From the NCBI GenBank assembly GCA_022792835.1, contig JAAWBT010000011.1, positions 20,068-84,067 on the forward strand: a DNA stretch of 64,000 nt, read 5' to 3'. This document shows, in pieces, positions 34,199-43,500 of the stretch. The DNA comes from Lachnospiraceae bacterium. Lineage in GTDB: Bacteria; Bacillota; Clostridia; Lachnospirales; Lachnospiraceae. How positions within the stretch are numbered: position 1 is the first letter of the stretch; every line of letters starts with the position of its first letter. A program made the translations under genes and the position numbers. The notes beneath the pieces are model-generated. The model had not been told where the DNA came from. It worked only from the letters and a program-made list of their open reading frames with translations, and ran no database searches.

Positions 34199-35335
34199 TT
34201 AAAGCTCAAACACTTTCTTTTTTCTTCCGCCCAGCTTCCTGTGACAATAGTCCATCAGACAGCTTAAAATTTCTGTCCGCCCCATGCGGCCCGCCATTTC
34301 CATCAAAATATCCAGTGCGGGCCTGGGGCGCTCTCTCCCCCCGTTTTCCTGCCGGCCGTCCCCTTCCGCCTTTTCTTCCCCAAGAACATGTTCGCCCATG
34401 GAAGCCATATAGAAATCTCCTGCGCCGTCAGCCAGCACTTTTCTGTTTTCTCCTGCGCTCCGCCCTCTGCCCTTGTGTTCGGCCATCCCATCAAAACCTC
34501 CGGCTTCGCAGATCAGCCGGACAGCCTCCAGGTTATCCCTCTTCAGAAAGTATTCCCCAGCCTCCCATACAGCACTGCTGAACCATTCCAAATACATTTT
34601 TTTCGCTTCTTCTGAAAGTCCCTCGGGATATTTAAGCCGGCTGTAGGCCAGTTCTGCCAGCACTTCGGAAGGTTCCTGGCTTTTGGCCAGCCCGAATAAA
34701 CGGTCGTACCCCCTGTAGTCAACAGCTTTGCCGCGAAAACACTGGCGGTAACCATAGCCTGTCCCTTGGTAATGAAGCTCCAAAATCCTGGCGGGGATGT
34801 TCTCCACCGACGATTCATAGTATTCCGGGACCACAAGTACCTGCTCCTTTTCTCCCTGTCTGACCCGGATCTCCATGGCGTAGCGAAGCTCAGAGAGCAT
34901 CTGGTACAAACTGTTGTTTCCCCTCCCTCTCTGTGTAAATTCCAGCCTGTCCACCCCCGCACAGCCCATAAAAGCCCCGCTTCCAATCCGCAGGACAGAG
35001 TCTGAAAAAGCGATCTCTTTTAATTCCCGGCAGCCGTAAAAAGCATAGTCGCCGATGGCCTCCACCCAGTCCGGCAGCCGTATTTTTTGGAGGCGGCTGC
35101 CGGTTATCTGGATGTTGTTCAGATTTCCTTCCCCAGTTATGGTTTGCTTCCTCTCTGCCTCATCCACCTGGAATCTGCGGGGAAGTTCTGCCGCCGAAAA
35201 GGCATAAGGGCCGATTTCCACCACAGGACGCCCCCCAAGCTTTTCTGGGACTGTCACACATTCCTCCTCCCCCCACGCCCGGATCATGATAGCTCCCCGG
35301 GGACGTTCTATATACTCCCACACTGTTCTTGCCAT
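34199..35335 (-). CDS. Leucine-rich-repeat (BspA-like) cytoplasmic protein
   Basis: A 378-residue protein without signal peptide. Residues about 20-140 contain LRR_5-type repeats, seen as IGPYAF, IGDYAFYGC and IGSGAFMGC spaced by LKEI-type strands. The C-terminal half is helical and carries a low-complexity charged stretch (about 305-335). BspA-like repeats often mediate protein binding; function here is unknown. It starts 55 bp after mntP on the same strand with no terminator between, so it is probably on the Mn-riboswitch-controlled transcript. It converges with the antiporter gene with a 16-bp gap. Confidence 0.75.
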   Translation of the reverse strand: MARTVWEYIERPRGAIMIRAWGEEECVTVPEKLGGRPVVEIGPYAFSAAELPRRFQVDEAERKQTITGEGNLNNIQITGSRLQKIRLPDWVEAIGDYAFYGCRELKEIAFSDSVLRIGSGAFMGCAGVDRLEFTQRGRGNNSLYQMLSELRYAMEIRVRQGEKEQVLVVPEYYESSVENIPARILELHYQGTGYGYRQCFRGKAVDYRGYDRLFGLAKSQEPSEVLAELAYSRLKYPEGLSEEAKKMYLEWFSSAVWEAGEYFLKRDNLEAVRLICEAGGFDGMAEHKGRGRSAGENRKVLADGAGDFYMASMGEHVLGEEKAEGDGRQENGGRERPRPALDILMEMAGRMGRTEILSCLMDYCHRKLGGRKKKVFEL

Positions 35336-35390
35336 AATTCCCTCTTTCTGACATGCCGGCTGTGCCGCTTGGGCCGCCGATTATGTATCC

Positions 35391-35948
35391 TCAGATGACA
35401 CTCAGATGCTCCAGCAGTATTTTGGTTCCCATGAGAATTAGGATAATTCCTCCGGCAAGCTCTGCTTTTGCCTTGTATCTGCTGCCAAATACATTTCCCA
35501 CCCGGACCCCTGCCACCGACAGGACAAAGGTGGTCGCTCCGATCAGGAGTATTGCCGTGACAATCTCCACCTTCAAAAAAGCGAACGTCACCCCCACTGC
35601 CAGCGCGTCAATGCTGGTGGCCACTGCCAGCAGCAGCATGGTCTTCACATCAAAGGAACAATCTGCCTCCTCTTCACCCGAAAAAGATTCCCGGATCATA
35701 TTGGCTCCAATCGCTCCCAAAAGAATAAAGGCGATCCAGTGATCAATGCTTGTGATCTTATCCTGAAAACCAGTGCCCAAAAGGTAACCGGCTACTGGCA
35801 TCAACATCTGAAATCCTCCAAAATACGCTCCTGCCAGCCACCCATTCTTCCAGCACATCTTTTTCATGGCAAGCCCTTTACAGACCGATACCGCAAAGGC
35901 ATCCATCGAAAGCCCCACCGCAATGATAAACAATTCCCAAACTGCCAT
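35391..35948 (-). CDS. mntP: Manganese efflux pump MntP
   Basis: A 185-residue membrane protein with six helices and internal two-fold symmetry. The conserved acidic motifs are SMDAFAVSV in the first helix and SIDALAVGV in the fourth, as in E. coli MntP. The ATG at 35948 follows AAGGAGAAGG; the track-like extension to 35975 is not needed. A yybP-ykoY riboswitch precedes it, which fits the known role in Mn2+ export. Confidence 0.94.
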   Translation of the reverse strand: MAVWELFIIAVGLSMDAFAVSVCKGLAMKKMCWKNGWLAGAYFGGFQMLMPVAGYLLGTGFQDKITSIDHWIAFILLGAIGANMIRESFSGEEEADCSFDVKTMLLLAVATSIDALAVGVTFAFLKVEIVTAILLIGATTFVLSVAGVRVGNVFGSRYKAKAELAGGIILILMGTKILLEHLSVI

Positions 35949-36026
35949 GATCCTTCTCCTTTTGTCTCTTCTCATTTATCATATGTTCCTTATGGGAAAT
36001 AAATTTCCTGATACGCCTCCTGATAT

Positions 36027-36170
36027 AAAAAAAAGACCCCTCTGCACAAAAAAAGTACAGATAAGTCTCATTATTTAAAACAAAGCCAGATATCCGCATC
36101 GCCGTGCGTATCAGTATGTTGACTTCGCTACGCCAAAAGAAGCGCCAACTACTCCCCTATCTTTGTGTAT
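36027..36170 (-). promoter_or_regulatory. yybP-ykoY manganese riboswitch before mntP
   Basis: In minus-strand RNA P1 is ACAAAG (36166-36161) with CUUUGU (36085-36080). The first arm has AUAGGGGAGUAGU and the second GUCAACAUACU, both hallmark Mn-site segments. The terminator is AGAC-CUGUAC pairing with GUGCAG-GUCU, followed by U7-8 (36034-36027). The transcript start predicted from the promoter falls at the aptamer 5' end. Confidence 0.9.
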
Positions 36171-36197
36171 TATATAAAAGAGCGCGTCTGTTGTCAA
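36169..36197 (-). promoter_or_regulatory. Perfect-consensus sigma-A promoter of the mntP riboswitch transcript
   Basis: On the minus strand TTGACA (36197-36192), 17 bp, TATAAT (36174-36169). Both hexamers match the consensus fully. Confidence 0.92.
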
Positions 36198-36212
36198 CAG
36201 GAAAATCCTCTG

Positions 36213-36241
36213 TTGTCATCTTCTTTCTTGTCTGTTATGAT
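36213..36241 (+). promoter_or_regulatory. Sigma-A promoter for aroE-aroD
   Basis: TTGTCA (36213-36218) and TATGAT (36236-36241) are 17 bp apart, about 36 bp upstream of aroE. Confidence 0.82.
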
Positions 36242-36277
36242 AGAAGCAAAAAATCAGATACAGCGAGGATATGACTT

Positions 36278-37057
36278 ATGGAATACGGACTGATCGGAGA
36301 AAAGCTGGGACACAGCTATTCCAAACTGATACATGAAAAACTGGCGGATTATAGCAGGTCCTTTGGATACACCTATGACCTCCATCCTCTCACAAGAGAG
36401 GAATTTCCACATTTTATGGAACAAAAGGATTTTAAAGCCATCAATGTGACAATCCCTTATAAAAAAGACGTGATCCCCTATCTGGATGAGCTGGATGAAA
36501 ACGCTGCTGCCATCGGGGCCGTCAATACCATCGTCAACAAAGACGGCCGGCTCATGGGCCACAATACAGATTTTTCCGGCTTCGCCTATATGATGAAACA
36601 ATCCTCTGTAAACGCCTTCGGAAAAAAGGTTCTGGTTCTGGGCACAGGAGGCGCCTCTGCCGCCATTGCGGCTGTCTTAAAAAAGCAGCGGGCGGCTCAG
36701 CTCCTCTTTGTCAGCCGTACCGGAAAGGGGGAAGCCGTCACCTATGAGGAATGTGTCTCCCTCCATTCGGATGCCGCGCTGATTGTCAACACAACCCCCG
36801 TGGGTATGTATCCTGCCGTGGATGCCTCGCCTCTGGATCTTGCTCCCTTTACGGCCTGCGAAGCTGTGCTGGATGTGATCTACAATCCCGGCGAAACCCG
36901 CCTGACTGCCCAGGCCAAAGCTCTCGGCATGAAAGGCATCACAGGACTTTCCATGCTGGTGGCCCAGGCCAAATATGCCTTCGAATTTTTCCTGGAAGTC
37001 TCTCTGCCCGACGACCTGATTCCCCGGATCACAGAAGCCCTTGGCGCTTCCCTGTAA
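36278..37057 (+). CDS. aroE: Shikimate dehydrogenase
   Basis: A 259-residue NADPH-dependent enzyme reducing 3-dehydroshikimate to shikimate. The substrate domain shows LGHSYSKLIH and NVTIPYK with the catalytic lysine. GAVNTIV and GHNTDFSGF follow, then a Rossmann domain with VLGTGGASAA. The C-terminal half resembles standard AroE. It is followed 75 bp later by aroD, giving two consecutive steps of aromatic amino acid synthesis. Confidence 0.94.
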   Translation: MEYGLIGEKLGHSYSKLIHEKLADYSRSFGYTYDLHPLTREEFPHFMEQKDFKAINVTIPYKKDVIPYLDELDENAAAIGAVNTIVNKDGRLMGHNTDFSGFAYMMKQSSVNAFGKKVLVLGTGGASAAIAAVLKKQRAAQLLFVSRTGKGEAVTYEECVSLHSDAALIVNTTPVGMYPAVDASPLDLAPFTACEAVLDVIYNPGETRLTAQAKALGMKGITGLSMLVAQAKYAFEFFLEVSLPDDLIPRITEALGASL

Positions 37058-37132
37058 CCTTTCCTTTGTTATCAAAAAGGCCCCGCTGGGCTGTCCTTTC
37101 TCAGCTCAGCCTGCGGCCACTGGAGAAAAATC

Positions 37133-37903
37133 ATGATTCCTCTCACCATAAAAAATAAGACCTTCAGCGGCAAGAACCCGAAAATCTGTATTCCCATAAC
37201 CGGGCGGACGGAAAAAGAAATTCTGGAAACGGCAAAGCGGATCCGTCTTCTGCCCGCGGATGTGACCGAATGGCGGGCAGACTACTATGAAGCCGTCACT
37301 GACCGGGAAGCTGTCCGGCATATTCTGGATTCCCTTAAAAGTCTGCTTCCAGATTCTCTTCTTTTATTCACCTTCCGTACCCAAAAGGAGGGAGGCGTCC
37401 GCCCGCTTTCTGATAAAGATTATCTGGAGCTTGGCCGGACGGCTGCGGCAAGCGGCCTCATTGACCTTCTGGATTTGGAGCTTTTCACCGGGACAAACCA
37501 TGTCTCCGGTCCCAAGCGCGCCCTCCTTACACCTCTCATCTCTCTGGCTCACGAATGGGGCTGTCATGTGATTCTCTCCAGCCATGACTTTGATCAAACC
37601 CCGCCGGAGGACGAACTTTTGAGGCGGCTCTCCCTGATGGAATCCATGGAAGCCGATCTGGCCAAAATTGCAGTCATGCCTCAAAGCGAGACGGATGTAC
37701 TGGCCCTGCTTTCGGCCACAAGAAAAGCGGCTGATACCTTAAGCTGCCCTGTCATTACCATGTCCATGGGAGCGCTCGGCGTCATAAGCCGCATAAGCGG
37801 AAAGCTGACCGGCTCCTGCTTAACCTTCGGCACCGCAGGAGAAGCCTCTGCCCCCGGACAGCTTCCGGCCAAAATCCTGAAAAAAATACTGGAGGCGCTC
37901 TAA
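37133..37903 (+). CDS. aroD: 3-dehydroquinate dehydratase, type I
   Basis: A 256-residue TIM-barrel class I aldolase-type enzyme forming 3-dehydroshikimate from 3-dehydroquinate through a Schiff base. Visible residues are EWRADYYE near the N-terminus, the catalytic His in VILSSHDF, the Schiff-base Lys in ADLAKIAVMP and SMGALGVISR. GGAG precedes the ATG. A short GGCGCT-CTAA-AGCGCC hairpin overlaps the stop codon (37894-37909). Confidence 0.94.
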   Translation: MIPLTIKNKTFSGKNPKICIPITGRTEKEILETAKRIRLLPADVTEWRADYYEAVTDREAVRHILDSLKSLLPDSLLLFTFRTQKEGGVRPLSDKDYLELGRTAAASGLIDLLDLELFTGTNHVSGPKRALLTPLISLAHEWGCHVILSSHDFDQTPPEDELLRRLSLMESMEADLAKIAVMPQSETDVLALLSATRKAADTLSCPVITMSMGALGVISRISGKLTGSCLTFGTAGEASAPGQLPAKILKKILEAL

Positions 37904-37955
37904 AGCGCCCCCAGCTAATCTCTCTTAAATAGGCTGTCAGGAAAGTAATGGTCCG

Positions 37956-38468
37956 TCAGAACTTCACCCTCTCCAAAATCTCTTCCGCAATCTCTTCTGG
38001 CCGCCGCCCGTCCGTGGCCACTGTCACGTCGGCCGCCCCTTCATAGGCTGCCCGTCTTTTTTCCATCAGCTCTGCAATATGTTCCACTGTCACCACACCG
38101 CCAAGCGCGGGCCTGGACATCCCGTCGCCCACCCGCAAACGGACTGTCTCCGGCCTGGCCGTCAAAAGCACAATCACTCCGTTTTCTTTAAGCAGCCTCA
38201 CATTCTCCGAGCGCAGCACCGCGCCGCCGCCGCAGGAGAGGATCTGGCCGCCAGAGCCTTCCCCCCCGCAAAGTTCTCTGATTGCGGCTGTCTCCATATC
38301 CCGGAAGGCAGCTTCCCCTTCTTTCTCAAAAATCTCCGGAATGAGGCGCCCCTCCTTTTCCACAATCCATCGGTCCACGTCCACTTCCGGCATTCCCGAC
38401 TGTCTGCCAAGGGCGCGGGAAACTGTCGTCTTTCCCACGCCCATAAATCCGATCAATGCAATATTCAT
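37956..38468 (-). CDS. aroK: Shikimate kinase
   Basis: A 170-residue P-loop kinase phosphorylating shikimate. Walker A GFMGVGKT is near 7-14, the shikimate-binding DVDRWIVE follows, then FRDMETAAI and the CGGGAVL loop. The ATG at 38468 overlaps the stop of the upstream repeat protein as ATGA, so translation is coupled to a cluster of unknown function rather than to aroE/aroD, which run the other way. Confidence 0.93.
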   Translation of the reverse strand: MNIALIGFMGVGKTTVSRALGRQSGMPEVDVDRWIVEKEGRLIPEIFEKEGEAAFRDMETAAIRELCGGEGSGGQILSCGGGAVLRSENVRLLKENGVIVLLTARPETVRLRVGDGMSRPALGGVVTVEHIAELMEKRRAAYEGAADVTVATDGRRPEEIAEEILERVKF

Positions 38469-39286
38469 AGCCTCGCCATCTCCCTGTACTCCTGCTTCCA
38501 CTGGGTTAAAAGTGTCTGGACCCCAGCTTTTCTACGGACAGAATCCTTTTCCCACAGTTCCCCCACAGCCTTTGCCCGTCCAGAGTATTTTAAATGCTTG
38601 TAAAGAGTCTCGTACTCCTCCCGCCATTTAAACTGCTGCTCCGCCGGGACCGCTAACATCATAGCCTCCGGAAGTTCCAGCCCCTCGTCCATCTGACAGA
38701 GCATATAAATTTCTTTCAGAATCTCTTCCTTTTCCAGATTTTCATATGCTTTTTCAAAACACTCCAGGGCGCGCTCCGACTCAAAGAGTCCGGCACAGGC
38801 CACTCCCTTGTTGTGATAGAGGGCGCCCATAAACTCCCGCGTCATTGCCTGGTCCGGCTCCCCTGCGGCAATGGCATCGTAAAGCTGGACAGCCGCCGCA
38901 TATTTGCGTTTCTGTAAAAGATAATCTGCTTTTTTCTTGGCCCGCTCCGAGGGCTTTGCCCGTCTGATCCATTCTAACTGGGCTTTAAAGGCTCCCAGCT
39001 CCGCCTCGCTGTAATAATGGATATCCTGCAGAATCATATATAAAAGCTGGGCCATATCCGACCGGTCTGCGATCCATTTCCGGATCTTTTCTTCCAATTT
39101 CTCCATCCCAAGCTCTGTCCGGATAAAGTAAAGCAGATGCTCATTGATAAAATCCGGCTCCAGAAGAAACACATAATTATAGATAAAATAACTAAGCTCC
39201 TCCCCAGAGTGAAGGCAGATTCCCAACTCATCCACTGGATATGGATTTTTCACTTTCCTGCTGCTACATAAAATCAATCCGCTCAT
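38465..39286 (-). CDS. Helical (TPR-like) repeat protein of unknown function
   Basis: A 273-residue soluble protein, helical throughout. The section at about 110-200 reads like tetratricopeptide repeats (KKADYLLQKRKYAAAVQLYD, then GALYHNKGVACAGLFESERA). The N-terminus, LILCSSRKVKNPYPVDELG, is distinctive. No enzyme motif is visible. It lies 31 bp after the actin-like gene and is fused by ATGA overlap to aroK, so it is part of the 44.1-38.0 kb operon. Confidence 0.7.
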   Translation of the reverse strand: MSGLILCSSRKVKNPYPVDELGICLHSGEELSYFIYNYVFLLEPDFINEHLLYFIRTELGMEKLEEKIRKWIADRSDMAQLLYMILQDIHYYSEAELGAFKAQLEWIRRAKPSERAKKKADYLLQKRKYAAAVQLYDAIAAGEPDQAMTREFMGALYHNKGVACAGLFESERALECFEKAYENLEKEEILKEIYMLCQMDEGLELPEAMMLAVPAEQQFKWREEYETLYKHLKYSGRAKAVGELWEKDSVRRKAGVQTLLTQWKQEYREMARL

Positions 39287-39317
39287 AATGCCCTCTTTTG
39301 CCCTGTCCTATCCTGCT

Positions 39318-40580
39318 CTATATCTGAAAATCCTCTCTCACCATCTGGCCTGATTCTGGGAAAAACTCCCCGAAGCCTCTGTCTATCACCCGGATACTCA
39401 CCTGCGACTCATTCAAAAACGCCGCGACAACCTCCACACGGGTAGTCTTATTGGGTCTGGCCGGAAACTCGTCCAGAGGAATGGTCAGTTTCGTCTGGCG
39501 GCCGTTTCCCACCGGCGTCACCATAAATTCCAGCTGATTGGTGTTGTCCAGAATAAAGGAAGCCGAAGCCTTTGCTTCATACCAGTCGCTTCCAGCCGAG
39601 GCAAGCACCAGCTGGCGCTCTCTTCCCTCATGATTCACCTGCATGCTGAGGGTCGATGACAGCCGCCCTTCACACAGACACACATAAGGGTAAGAACTGG
39701 TCTCCTGAAGAGTATCGCAGGCCATGTAGGCCGCTCCTTTGGCAAACAGCCCTGGCCCTGCGAAGGTCCTCCGTTTGTTGCAGATAAACCGCAGAAAACC
39801 GGCCGCCCAGTCACTCTCCTCAAATCCTTTTCCCGTCAGGAACACAGAAGTCATGATCTTTTTCTGCAGCAGCCGCTCCGCACAGGAAGTGAGAATCGTA
39901 TCCCCCAGCTTCTTACCGGCCCCGGTTTCCAGAATCTCCAAGCTGAACCCTTCCTCCAGTTCCTCGTGTTTTACCTCCACCATCTGAGGCCTCCTGCCCC
40001 GTATCACATTCAATTCATAGTAATGCAGGCCCGTTTCCGCCAGGTCAAAAAGGCAGGACTGATTGATCCACAAGTCCTTTTTCTGGCTGATCACATAAAA
40101 CAGATAAGCCTCCGAATGGTTGGCCATATGGACCCTTTCCCTCAAAATCCCCATCCTGTCCGTCACCTGGATCACCGTATCCATCAGATCGCCGCTTTTA
40201 TTCTGAAACGCAAAGACCACCGCGGCAATCTCCGAAGCTCCCAGGCGCACCAGCGGAATTTCCAGAATCTGCCGAATAAAAATCTGAAGCAGGTCCTCCG
40301 CCGTATATTTGATCCCCTCGATGGTGGCCGTTCCGCCTTTTCCTGCCAGCTTCACCAGCTTGTCAACCATGGTGCCTCTTCCATAGAGGGCACAGCGATA
40401 AGCCTCTTCACCGATAAACCACGAATCTGTCCCTTTCTCCTTGCAGATCACCGTGGGAATCATGCAGGATGCATCCTCATCGGTCAAGCCGATATTTTCC
40501 ACATCAAAACTCTTCGGATTATAATAACTGATCTGGCTGTAATCGTCGCATATGTCGATTCCCAATACTAATTCCTGCAT
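39318..40580 (-). CDS. DUF5716-type protein with actin/Hsp70-like ATPase fold
   Basis: A 420-residue protein. The N-terminus VLGIDICDDYSQISYY resembles the phosphate-1 loop of the actin/Hsp70 superfamily. PTVICKEK and IGEEAYR follow at spacings seen in DnaK-like proteins, but the Gly-Thr/Ser of the loop is missing, so ATPase activity is doubtful. After the core (about 1-290) the C-terminal 130 residues form a beta-rich domain in the place of a substrate-binding domain. The DUF5716 assignment is from memory of Lachnospiraceae annotations. It lies 15 bp after the 1172-residue gene. Confidence 0.65.
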   Translation of the reverse strand: MQELVLGIDICDDYSQISYYNPKSFDVENIGLTDEDASCMIPTVICKEKGTDSWFIGEEAYRCALYGRGTMVDKLVKLAGKGGTATIEGIKYTAEDLLQIFIRQILEIPLVRLGASEIAAVVFAFQNKSGDLMDTVIQVTDRMGILRERVHMANHSEAYLFYVISQKKDLWINQSCLFDLAETGLHYYELNVIRGRRPQMVEVKHEELEEGFSLEILETGAGKKLGDTILTSCAERLLQKKIMTSVFLTGKGFEESDWAAGFLRFICNKRRTFAGPGLFAKGAAYMACDTLQETSSYPYVCLCEGRLSSTLSMQVNHEGRERQLVLASAGSDWYEAKASASFILDNTNQLEFMVTPVGNGRQTKLTIPLDEFPARPNKTTRVEVVAAFLNESQVSIRVIDRGFGEFFPESGQMVREDFQI

Positions 40581-40595
40581 TTTTCTACCTCAAAT

Positions 40596-43500
40596 TTATA
40601 AACATTCAAACAGCCGCTCCGTCATCTCATCCCGGACAGCGTAAGCCTCCATCTGTTGACGCAGCGCATCATCATTAAACGCCTGCACCCGCAGGATTCC
40701 GTCGAGCCTGCCCGCCCGGCTTCCCGGCGGAGGATTTCCGTCGCCGCTATAGGCAGCCGCCCCCCCCATGACCAGTTCATCCTCCCCGTCATAAATCTCA
40801 TATTCCAGAGTCTCCCCGTAGAACAGAGACACCAGCTTGACAAAATATCCTCCGAACATGTGAGGCATCATTTCCACCACCACATCATGACCGTCCGGCA
40901 GAAGCCTCTGGTGAATCCAGATGCTCTGGTTTTTTCTGCCCTGGTATTCAATGACAGTCTTTCCCATAAGATCACGGGGAAGCTCAATAAACCGGGCCAA
41001 GTATTTGTAATATCCAAACACAATCTTTTTGGAAAACAACTCGTCAATGACGGACTGACAAAGCTCTGTCTGCTTTTCTGTCAGGTTTTCCGCCATACTG
41101 TAGTATTTCGTCAACGCCAAAAGACAAATCTCCGGAAGCTCCTCATACTCTCCTGCCTGGGCTTCAATATAGCCCATCACATCCCTGTCAAAAGGCTCAC
41201 TCTCCTCAAAATACAGGCTGCTCTTCACCACCAGATAGGCTTTAACCAGACTTTCCTCCACCGTCTTTCCTTCGATATAATAACGGAATACCCGGTCCAA
41301 ATGGCTGCACACGCCGTCAAAAAGCATCTGGGCCAGAAGCCGCTCCGGCATATCGTACAGGGGCACCTTCTCCACGGCTGCCGCCGACACAATCCGGTAC
41401 ATAGAAACCGACAGACCATTGTAGTGACCGCACAGGTACTCTGCCACCACCTCGTCATATCGCCCCTGTTCAAAACAGTAATAAGCCATGGCAAGAAGAA
41501 AACTGTCTTTCTCAAAGTGCCGCTTCAGAATCATTTTGGCCGTCATCTTAAAAACCCGGCTGACCCCTAAGCCCCGATAGCCATAGCGAACCGCCATCCT
41601 GTAGGCATCTTCATAATAGTCCTTCGTGATCAGCGTCTCCATGACTCTGATCCGGTCTTCAAAAGAAAGAAGTTTTTTATCCAGGCTCAAAAGATACTCG
41701 TCCCCTTCATCGTCCCCGTCCCGGTTATAGTAATAGGAAACGATCTCTGAGATCAGTTTTTTCCTGAAAAGCCTGTGGATATTTTCTTCCTGGGAAATAT
41801 CCTTAAACACTTCGATATCCTCTGCCCTGTAAGGCTTCTTCTCCAATGCCCTCTGACACTGAAGAAGCCGCAGCATCTCATGGGTCGGATACAATTCCTG
41901 AGTGCGGACCGCCAAATCCCCGCTTTCCATCATGTCATCCATCGCATAGGGAACGCCGCAGTACCGGTTGCCATAATCATCCTGGAACAAAACGCAGACA
42001 TTTTTCAGATACACAGGAACATAAGCCCGTCCTCTCCTCAGAGGCACAACCGTCTCTCCCTTCATCTCCTCATAACAGAGCACTGCCTGGCACATATTGT
42101 CATTGGTACAGCGAATCTCTTTGGCATAGAGAAGCCTGGGAAGGACCCTGGCAATCTTCTCATCTATCATTTCCGGGAAGATCATAGACCGGTAAATCCT
42201 CGCCAGATCACCGTTCATATGGCTTTGAAAGAGCTGCTCCACCGCAAAATTCTCAATCTGCCCCTCATAAGCCCGGTAGACTTCCTCATCCTCCTTCATA
42301 AACTCCAGGACATTCAGATAAAGCACTGCTCTGGCCCGGTAATCCAGCGCATGGTTGTAGGAAAAATATAAAAGAATGATCCGGGGCAGCGCCCCCGCAA
42401 AGTCCTCCGGCAAAGCATACAAATAATATTCATAAAGGCGGGTCAGATGAATATCCTCCTCCACCCCCCGCTCATACCAGGAAAAGGCTTCTCTGCTCCT
42501 GGCATCCTTTCGAATCAGCAGGGCACACACTGCTGTCAGAGACTCTTTTGTCGGATACTGCTCATACAACTTCTGCAAAAGCCGCAGGTAAAGTCCCTTT
42601 GCCGTTTTTACCTGAAGGGCCTGAAGGGCCGCCAGTCTGGCCAGATCTTCCGTGATCAGACGATGACGGCAGCCAAACCAGAGGCTCTGGATCTCAAACT
42701 CTTCCATAACCCTGAGAAGCTCCGGACTTTTCACAAACAGCCTGCAGGCAGCCAGATATAGATAAGGGCTGCGGCACCCGTCCCGAAAGTGCTCCTTCAG
42801 TCTGGAAAGGGCCAGACTGTCATTTTCCAAAAGCTCCTCGTCTATCTGCATGAGCACATAAAAGGCCGTATCCCGGGCCACGCCGTCCTCATAATACCTC
42901 CGGAGCAATTTCACCAAGGTCTGCCTCTGTACGGCCTCCCCGCTCTCTTTTGCCTTAAGATACATATAGTAACAATAAGAGGCCACATTCTGATCTCGAT
43001 TGTCCAGAATGTCTTCCCGCACTTCCCCCAAAAACTGGCGGGCCTGCTCCCTCTTCTCCTGTAAAAGAGCGACGTCCGCCTGATAAAGACGGATCCTCTG
43101 CGGATCCACCGCTGTGGAATGGGCCCTGGAAAGGGCCGTCTGCATACTGTTTAACAAAAGGCTCCGCTCGTACTCTCCTGTCTCCTGCCTCAAATAAAGG
43201 GACACAAAATTCCCGAAATCACGTTTCCAGCTTATCCCGTCGACCCACTGTCTGTTGGAACGCAGCGCCACAGAAACAGGAATGATTTCTTCTCCGTAAA
43301 CTCCGTTTATATAGATGCGGCCATAATTTTTCCCCGCATGAAGCCCGTCGACATCCACCATATAAGCGACCTGGCAGGCAGCCCCGTCAAAATCCCGGTT
43401 CGTCACAATTTTTCTGTCCAGCCTAAGCCATGGACTGTCTGAAAAAACTTCCAGCTTCGTGTAACCCCAGGCAGTCCGCACAATGGTAAAAGTATCCGTA

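Noticed and set aside
40656..41570. A 304-codon plus-strand frame inside the 1172-aa gene
   Set aside because: Antisense shadow, His/Pro/Gln-rich, with no start signals.
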